From Numida meleagris (taxonomy: Eukaryota; Chordata; Aves; Galliformes; Numididae), in contig NC_034410.1 in the NCBI RefSeq assembly GCF_002078875.1, forward strand, positions 104,494,353 to 104,558,352: a DNA stretch of 64,000 nucleotides, given 5' to 3'. Made by a program: the position numbers and the translations under genes. The notes under the pieces are model-generated. The model was not told the DNA's origin. It was given only the letters and a program-made list of their open reading frames with translations, and made no database searches. Shown piece after piece: positions 58,501 to 64,000 of this stretch (position 1 is the stretch's first letter; every line of letters begins with the position of its first letter).

Positions 58501-61500
58501 TTAAGTAATATGCAGCTGACCAACAAAAATAGCCACTATTCCTACATAATGCAATATATATACGCCAGGGGACACATGCAATGTGATTTCCAGTCCTCAA
58601 AATATATCATCACTATAAAATCAAGTATCAGTATTAACTTCCGTGATATTTTAGATACATTCTTTACTCAGCAGCTGCTACAGTGCAGTGTGTTTTAATG
58701 AACATTGTTTCAGATTTTATTTGTTTCATCTACTGGATTTACTATGAAAAAAATTATATACGCTTCAAGAATGTTTGTGGATAAAGCTAATTACTTACAT
58801 GTACATGTATTTGTCCAGCTTTGCTGCAAAATGACGTGGCATTTCTCCACATCCATAATAATTCCGGTCATTTTCAGGTAAGTGATCCACATCATGAAAT
58901 ATTATGCAGTCCCAGACAACATCCTTCATAGCCTCCTTGAAGCCAACGTTAAAGAGCATTGCACGATTAAAAGGTTGTGTACCTGTCTTCAAACAGAAAA
59001 CAAGGAAGAAAGAGACATACTTTCAATACCAGAGAAAAGTGTTATATTCCGCACAAAAAGAAAAGTATTCACAAAGTGCATGTTATTCCTCTAGTTAAAC
59101 AGAGGAATGGATCTGGCTAACATCAGCTTCATCAGCTGTACCTTGTGGTTTATCAGTCTGAGTCTGAGCAGTCTGAGACCTTGCACAAAACTTAAGAGCA
59201 CTAGCAGCTTACAGCATTTGATCAATACAGTATATAATTACCAGTTAGCTAAAGTATTTTAATAGTATCTGAAGCTTTTATAACTATTACATACTAATAA
59301 CAATTAACATCTTAGAACTTAGTTCCAGTTTCTTAGAAACTTCTATGAAATTAGATTCAAATTCTTTTAATTTCACAATTTAAATCTCCATATTTCAATT
59401 GTGATCAAATGAGACAATATAACTTACAAGACCTTTTGATAAAGCAAATGCTTTCTACATGATTTTTTAATGACGATTGATCTTTTTCTTCGTTTGCTGT
59501 TTTTTCAATTGTCACCTGAAAATATTTCTCACTGTTTATCTAATGTTATAAGTCCAGTAATTCCTTTAGAGATCTACCTATCTACTAAAGCCAACAACAG
59601 CACAAATTCTTCCATTAATCTCAACTACTTTGTTCCTTCACTGTGACTTGCAGACACTTTTTGTTGGTTGGTTGTTCTTTTTTTCCTCCACATCCACTCC
59701 TCTCTGTTTCTGAAGAGTCTCTTAGTCTCTACCTTGTATTAGTTGGTAATTCTGTGTTATCAGTACCACCATTATATTTCACTTATATTAACCAGATAGC
59801 ATACACATTAAAGCTATTGTCTTTGAATGGATTTCATTGACCACATACTGCAAAATGGCTTTCGCTAAATGAAGAATTCCCAAACCTTTCCCCACAAAAC
59901 ATGTTTGGTTTTTTTTATTCTTATCTTGAAAACTTACAAAGACAATAGATTCCAAGAAGCTGTGTTATGTTATCACTCACAAAATACTAGCCTGAACTTG
60001 CAAAAAAAAAAAAAAATGGCAACACAGGCTAATCCTTAGGATGAAGTCGAACCTTGCTTTTTCACTCAACAGATTGGAACACAGAATCATAGAATCCTTA
60101 GAATTGGAAGGAACCTTTAAACGTCATCTAGTCCAGCTCCCCTGCAATGAACAAGGACTCCACAGCTACATCAGGTTGCCCAGTGCAAGCATAACACCAA
60201 GCGTAACAATTTTTAAATTCTGGATTCATCCAAATCTTGGTTAAAATGTCAGATCTCCTTTAGTAAGGAATCCGGAAGATTCATTTTTCAAGTAAATGTT
60301 GTTACCTGTTCAACAACATAGAAGGCAAATTCCAGCCGCTGCTTCTGCAACATAGGTATCAGATGCCGGAAGAAAATTGGAAGATGCTCATGACGATTCC
60401 GAAAAGGAATGATGATCGCCACCTTCAAAAAAATTATTTATATCAATAATAATTATATATATATATCAAAATCAATATTTTTTAATGATAATGTTTTATT
60501 TAAATCAGATAAACTATTTTACCATTTCACATTTAAATTAGCTCAGTGTTCTACAACACATAATTTCCATTATGAAAGCAAGTTGTAATTTTGCTCAAGC
60601 AACCGAAAAGAGAAGAAAACGTCTAAGTAGAAGTTGAATATAATTTTCATTTTATGAAAATTTGCTTCTAGTTACACTAAGCAACACACACATTGGAAAA
60701 GTTTATGTCTACATGAAGAAATGTTTAATTACAGCTCATAACAATCCATTTCATGTTTTTGAACAAGCTTTAGTCTCTTTGAGCCCAGAGTGCACAATAC
60801 ACATAGTGTAATATACTACAGGTAATATAAAAATGTAGTAGTAAAAGATTGAGCGTTTGCAATTGAACACAAACAGGAGAAAAAAAAGCAAAGAAACATC
60901 TCACCTTCCATCGTGGCTTACAGTCTTTGGGTTTCCAGTGTCCTCCTGGTTTAATGTCTAAGTCTTTTGAAAATAGTGGCTGAATTTCATCAAAACTAAT
61001 TTCACTCATATTTACATCAATAAGGCCTCCTATATAGAAGAAAAAAATATAAACTTCAATGAAGACAACAGATCTAACACTACAAAGTATATTACAAGCA
61101 ACTAATATTGAGACCTTAAAGATTATCTAGTTCCAACCCTTCTACCACCTTCCACCAAATCACGTTGGCTGAAGTCCCATGTAACTTGGTGTCGAACACC
61201 TTCAGGGATGGGCTATCCACAATTAAACATACACACACAAAATGGGAAATACATGGCCATGATAATGGCCATGCAATAATCCATACAATGGATTGCATAT
61301 TAATATGAGAAACTGTAATGTAATTGTACAAAAATGGCAAATGTAATTCTGGAACAGCTGTTGTGTTAAAGACAAGGTTATTACTGGTCTGGTTTCTTTC
61401 TCTAGTCCAGTAAGGGCTTTGGTTCAGTGTTGACACTTCAAAAGGAAATCAAATAAGAGAAAATCTACACTACGAAATCAAAAATAACAAGAAGTCAAAA

Positions 61501-63718
61501 CTATGTACTCTAAAAAGGCTGAAAGAAATGGTTTATCTACAAAGGAGAAGACTGACAAAAACTTTAAGTCTTTTCCAAAACATAATAATTTGGTATACAG
61601 GTGTTAAACTCTCTTCCAGGCATTAAGGAGGATGACAAGGAGAAATCCAACTAGTTACTGGGGAGACTGGAGGGGAGTAAATGCAGGACAAATGTTAGGA
61701 AAAGCTCAACTATTCACTTGATGGAACATTAGAATAAAGAAGTTCTGGAGAACTTCCTCCTCTGAAGATTATTTTTAAAATACTAATAGATTTTTCTGAC
61801 ATCTATTAAAATGGTGAAGATATATTTAACCCCAGCGTACTGAGGTGACCATACTAAACATCCAGATATGACTTACAGCTCACTATGAACCAGTAATGAG
61901 ACTTGCAGTGACTGTTGCAAACTACTAAAAAGTTGACATGACCTTAACATGAGAGTTTTATTTCATATAGCTGAAACAACCGATCTGTTTTTCATTTATC
62001 TCTTAAGTCAGAATTGAAATTATGCTGATTAAATATTCTTTCACACTGCTTCTATCTTGAAGCAGAGACATATTACTCCAGTTATGAACTATCACAGCAG
62101 TGCTCAAGCAGCGGGTTGTAACCTAAAAGACTGAGTCAAACAGAAGGCACTAGTTGCTCATATTTCAAGAGCATACATACCTGAGACAAAATGGGATGTT
62201 ACCACACTCATTCTAGGATTAAAATTTTGAAAATTGAATTCAACCATGTGAAGAAATGTAGTTGATTCCTATAACAACCTTAGACTATCAAGGTCAAAAT
62301 GTACATGATTCAAGAAGTTGTTTTCTGACTGACTCAGGACTATCTGCATCATTTTGCTGTATTAGATAATCTTGACGTTTTATTTAGATTGTAATTAAAC
62401 ATACAGATAGATATTGAAAAAGGATGCATGAAAATCCAAGGATGAAACACATCTTTTTGTTGAAAAGTAACTTATCCAGTGAATAACTTTCTATCAAAAC
62501 TATGGTGTTCTTTTTTTTAATTAAATTCAGCAGGACAGAGTAAGTACAAATAAAGAGAACATTATTTAAAAAAAGATGGAAAAGAGAATAGCCATAAGAA
62601 GATCTATTGATAAATTCTGCCAGTATTACATACAGCCAATAAGGCTGACAGGAAGAATGGCAAAATACAATGCAAGTCCCTATTCTGACAATTGTAAATA
62701 CAAATCAGTGCAAATAAACTCATATTAGTGATAAGACTACATGGTAGAACTAGACTGAAACATTGGCATCCAACTTGCCTTAATCCCTCCACTCCTGGGC
62801 AGTAAATTAACCCACAAGGGCAACAGTTCAGCAGAAGCCAACAAAGTTTTGAATTAACTAAATTGGCAGAATTCAACTATCAAATTCATTGAAAGTTTCC
62901 TTAGAAATAATAGCTTATATCCATTTTTATATCAATATAATAACCATTCTGTTTCTCTGATTTATATTTGATACTGTTGGAACTTTTTATTACATTCCCA
63001 AAGTAGGGTAACTAAAACATTTATTATTAAATTCTTCTCTTTTTTTTTTTTTTTTTGGATTAAAGTAATTACATTATATTTTAAGTACAATCCAATTGAC
63101 CACATAAGCATTAAGATCAATTTTAAACTTACTCATGTAAGGCAGTTTCTCTGGACAAGCCTGGTAAGGAGAGTAAGTGAAGTTTTCTGGAAGATACATT
63201 GTTGTTTGAGCAACACAGTCACTAGAATTGTTTCCTTCCGGATAATCTTAAAAAGAGGAAATTATTTTTGTAAGAATCTTAGTTATCCAGTGATTTTGTA
63301 TCATATTATCATGTGGTTGACAACATTGACTTTGTAAATAAAAAATTCCTAGATTAAAATACATTTTACCACAATAGTAGTAATTCATTTAAAATATATG
63401 TGTTACAACAATGACATTTTCCTTGTTAAAGTGAACTGATAAACATTACCTCTTTGGCCTTCTCTGTAGTCACTGAAAAGTAGGATGTGGTTCTAGGTTT
63501 TCATAATCAAGCTATGTCATCAAGGTTTGTTTGTGTAGTTCCCCCCCACTGCACCCCAAAAAGCTTTTCCAAAAATGAAATTAAATAAGAAATATTCTTA
63601 CCTGTTCCATTCAGTGTTGAATTTTTGTTAGTATACAATCTGATCATGTGTCCTATTGTTTTTACATTTTCTCTCAACATTATGCCACGAGCTTGCACCA
63701 TAAAGAGATATGTATTTG
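55450..63718 (-). CDS. B4GALT6: Beta-1,4-galactosyltransferase 6, coding exons 2-9
   Basis: Golgi type II membrane enzyme that transfers galactose from UDP-Gal to glucosylceramide, making lactosylceramide. Eight minus-strand exons join in frame: 63602-63718, 63133-63246, 60905-61029, 60306-60422, 58799-58986, 57583-57705, 56733-56834 and 55450-55597, 1,034 nt in all. With the 115 nt expected for exon 1 this equals the 382-codon human reading frame exactly. The sequence follows human B4GALT6 closely: stem FMVQARGIMLRENVKTIGHM, family motifs FRNRHEHLP, FNVGF, the metal-binding DVD in HDVDHLPENDRNYYGC, WGWGGEDDDLWNR, the HHHRGEV segment, and C-terminus ELAPIRDY. B4GALT5 is the close paralogue, but the stem sequence and the position next to TTR favour B4GALT6. 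The exon for the cytoplasmic tail and membrane anchor lies beyond 64,000. Confidence 0.97.
56733..56834 (-). CDS. B4GALT6: B4GALT6 exon 8
   Basis: 102 nt after CACTGTAG, donor GTAAGA. It encodes HYAGYNVTRPEGDLGKYKS and HHHRGEVQF; the His cluster includes the metal-coordinating His of the family. Confidence 0.95.
57583..57705 (-). CDS. B4GALT6: B4GALT6 exon 7: acceptor-binding loop
   Basis: 123 nt after TTTTTCAG, donor GTGAAT. It encodes FFGGVSGLTVEQF and WGWGGEDDD. The latter is the flexible loop and catalytic acidic cluster of the family. Confidence 0.96.
57738..57882 (-). mobile_element. CR1 LINE fragment in a B4GALT6 intron
   Basis: A short 3' end in the same orientation as the gene. It shows the tail CACAGAATCATGGAATGGCC, GGTTGAAAAGGACC, and GCTGCCCAGAGCCAC with the following block, ending after about 145 bp, 33 bp from exon 7. 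Confidence 0.9.
58799..58986 (-). CDS. B4GALT6: B4GALT6 exon 6: metal site
   Basis: 188 nt after TTTGAAG, donor GTAAGT. It encodes FNRAMLFNVGF and HDVDHLPENDRNYYGC with the DVD metal-binding triad, then the MPRHFAAKLDKYMY segment. Confidence 0.96.
60082..60195 (-). mobile_element. CR1 LINE fragment in a B4GALT6 intron
   Basis: A decayed CR1 3' end: CACAGAATCATAGAATCC, ATTGGAAGGAACC, CATCTAGTCCAGCTCCCC. It ends within about 115 bp, near exon 5. Confidence 0.85.
60306..60422 (-). CDS. B4GALT6: B4GALT6 exon 5: nucleotide-sugar site
   Basis: 117 nt, 39 codons, phase 0, between TTTTTGAAG and GTAACA. It contains PFRNRHEHLP, the UDP-Gal-binding motif of beta-1,4-galactosyltransferases, and LEFAFYVVEQ. 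Confidence 0.95.
60905..61029 (-). CDS. B4GALT6: B4GALT6 exon 4
   Basis: 125 nt after TCTATATAG, donor GTGAGA. It encodes SEISFDEI, FSKDLDIKPGGHW and KPKDCKPRWK, the family lead-in to the nucleotide-sugar fold. Confidence 0.95.
61108..61222 (-). mobile_element. Probable old CR1 fragment in a B4GALT6 intron
   Basis: A weak but ordered match to the CR1 3' region (ATCTAGTTCCAACCC, then CACCTTCAGGGATGGG for the usual CTCCAGGGATGGGGC). The terminal tail has been lost. Confidence 0.6.
63039..63056. repeat. Poly(T) run in B4GALT6 intron
   Basis: Eighteen T on the plus strand about 75 bp downstream of exon 3 on the minus strand. Simple repeat. Confidence 0.8.
63133..63246 (-). CDS. B4GALT6: B4GALT6 exon 3
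   Basis: 114 nt after TTTTTAAG. It encodes DYPEGNNSSDC (a sequon and a conserved Cys), LPENFTYSPY and CPEKLPYM, the entrance to the catalytic domain. Donor GTAAGT. Confidence 0.93.
   Translation of the reverse strand: MIRKETILVTVLLKQQCIFQKTSLTLLTRLVQRNCLT
63602..63718 (-). CDS. B4GALT6: B4GALT6 exon 2: stem region
   Basis: 117 nt entering with two bases of a split Ala codon after TTTCATCAG. It encodes NTYLFMVQARG, NVKTIGHM and NKNSTLNGT with two N-glycosylation sequons. Donor GTAAGA. Confidence 0.94.
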
Positions 63719-64000
63719 CTGATGAAACAAAAAGCAATTTTGATTTCAATTAAAATAAGGTTATTTCAAAACTATTCTAACATCCATTTATAATGTGCTC
63801 AGTATTTGCTATGAGGTCTGAATTCATAGCTAGAGAATATTAATCCTCTAAAATGAAGATCCACAAAGAGTAAAATTTAACAGCAGTAGAACAAGAACAA
63901 AATAAATTCAGTCACAGGCCTATTTAAAAGATAAAATCATAAAAAGTCAATATGTGTTTCATATGACTCTTTTCACTTTAGCTTACAAAAAGCAACCAAC

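Noticed and set aside
1..64000. CRISPR arrays, bacterial operons, riboswitches, integrated viruses
   Set aside because: Nothing of the kind is visible. The window is ordinary vertebrate chromosomal DNA, and the only mobile DNA recognised is CR1 LINE.

Overview
The window is vertebrate nuclear DNA, almost certainly from a bird and perhaps a galliform. Genes are split by GT-AG introns, the interspersed repeats are CR1 LINE fragments of avian type, and the gene order DSG2 - TTR - B4GALT6 is the conserved amniote order downstream of the desmoglein cluster (human 18q12). The first TTR protein differs from chicken TTR, as I remember it, at only a few positions. The species call is inference.

Layout. 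(1) About 1-13,925, plus strand: ten 3' coding exons of desmoglein-2 (DSG2), from the middle of the second cadherin repeat to the stop codon, followed by a 3'UTR of about 1.8 kb. (2) About 14-36 kb: an intergenic stretch with no convincing gene. It holds a nested CR1 cluster (21.05-23.98 kb), several single CR1 fragments, an orphan signal-peptide-like ORF (20.2 kb), a TATA-like motif (30.52 kb) and a 20-bp perfect palindrome (30.69 kb). (3) 36,197-43,572, plus strand: a complete four-exon transthyretin gene (TTR) with a recognisable promoter module and a poly(A) signal. (4) 45,675-51,036, plus strand: a second complete four-exon TTR-like gene. It has its own related promoter, TATA box and poly(A) signal and encodes 147 residues, about 68% identical to the first (100 of 147 aligned positions, counted by eye). 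(5) 51.2-55.4 kb: AT-rich DNA that probably includes the B4GALT6 3'UTR. (6) 55,450-63,718, minus strand: coding exons 2-9 of B4GALT6. Only the exon for the cytoplasmic tail and membrane anchor lies outside.

The main discovery candidate is the tandem TTR paralogue. It is intact in every respect I can check by reading. It has lost exactly three codons at the intron 1/exon 2 border through an apparent 9-nt downstream shift of the splice acceptor. That gives the N-terminal length seen in mammalian TTR rather than the longer avian form. It keeps the hormone-contact residues K15, E54, S117 and T119 but changes several channel-lining positions (M13V, T106S, A108N, A109T, L110V, V121T, human mature numbering). 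This suggests a plasma or choroid-plexus carrier with altered ligand preference.

The genes do not form an operon-like unit. DSG2 is a desmosomal cadherin, TTR carries thyroid hormone and retinol-binding protein, and B4GALT6 is a Golgi lactosylceramide synthase. They are neighbours by old synteny, and the two TTR genes are the only functionally linked pair.
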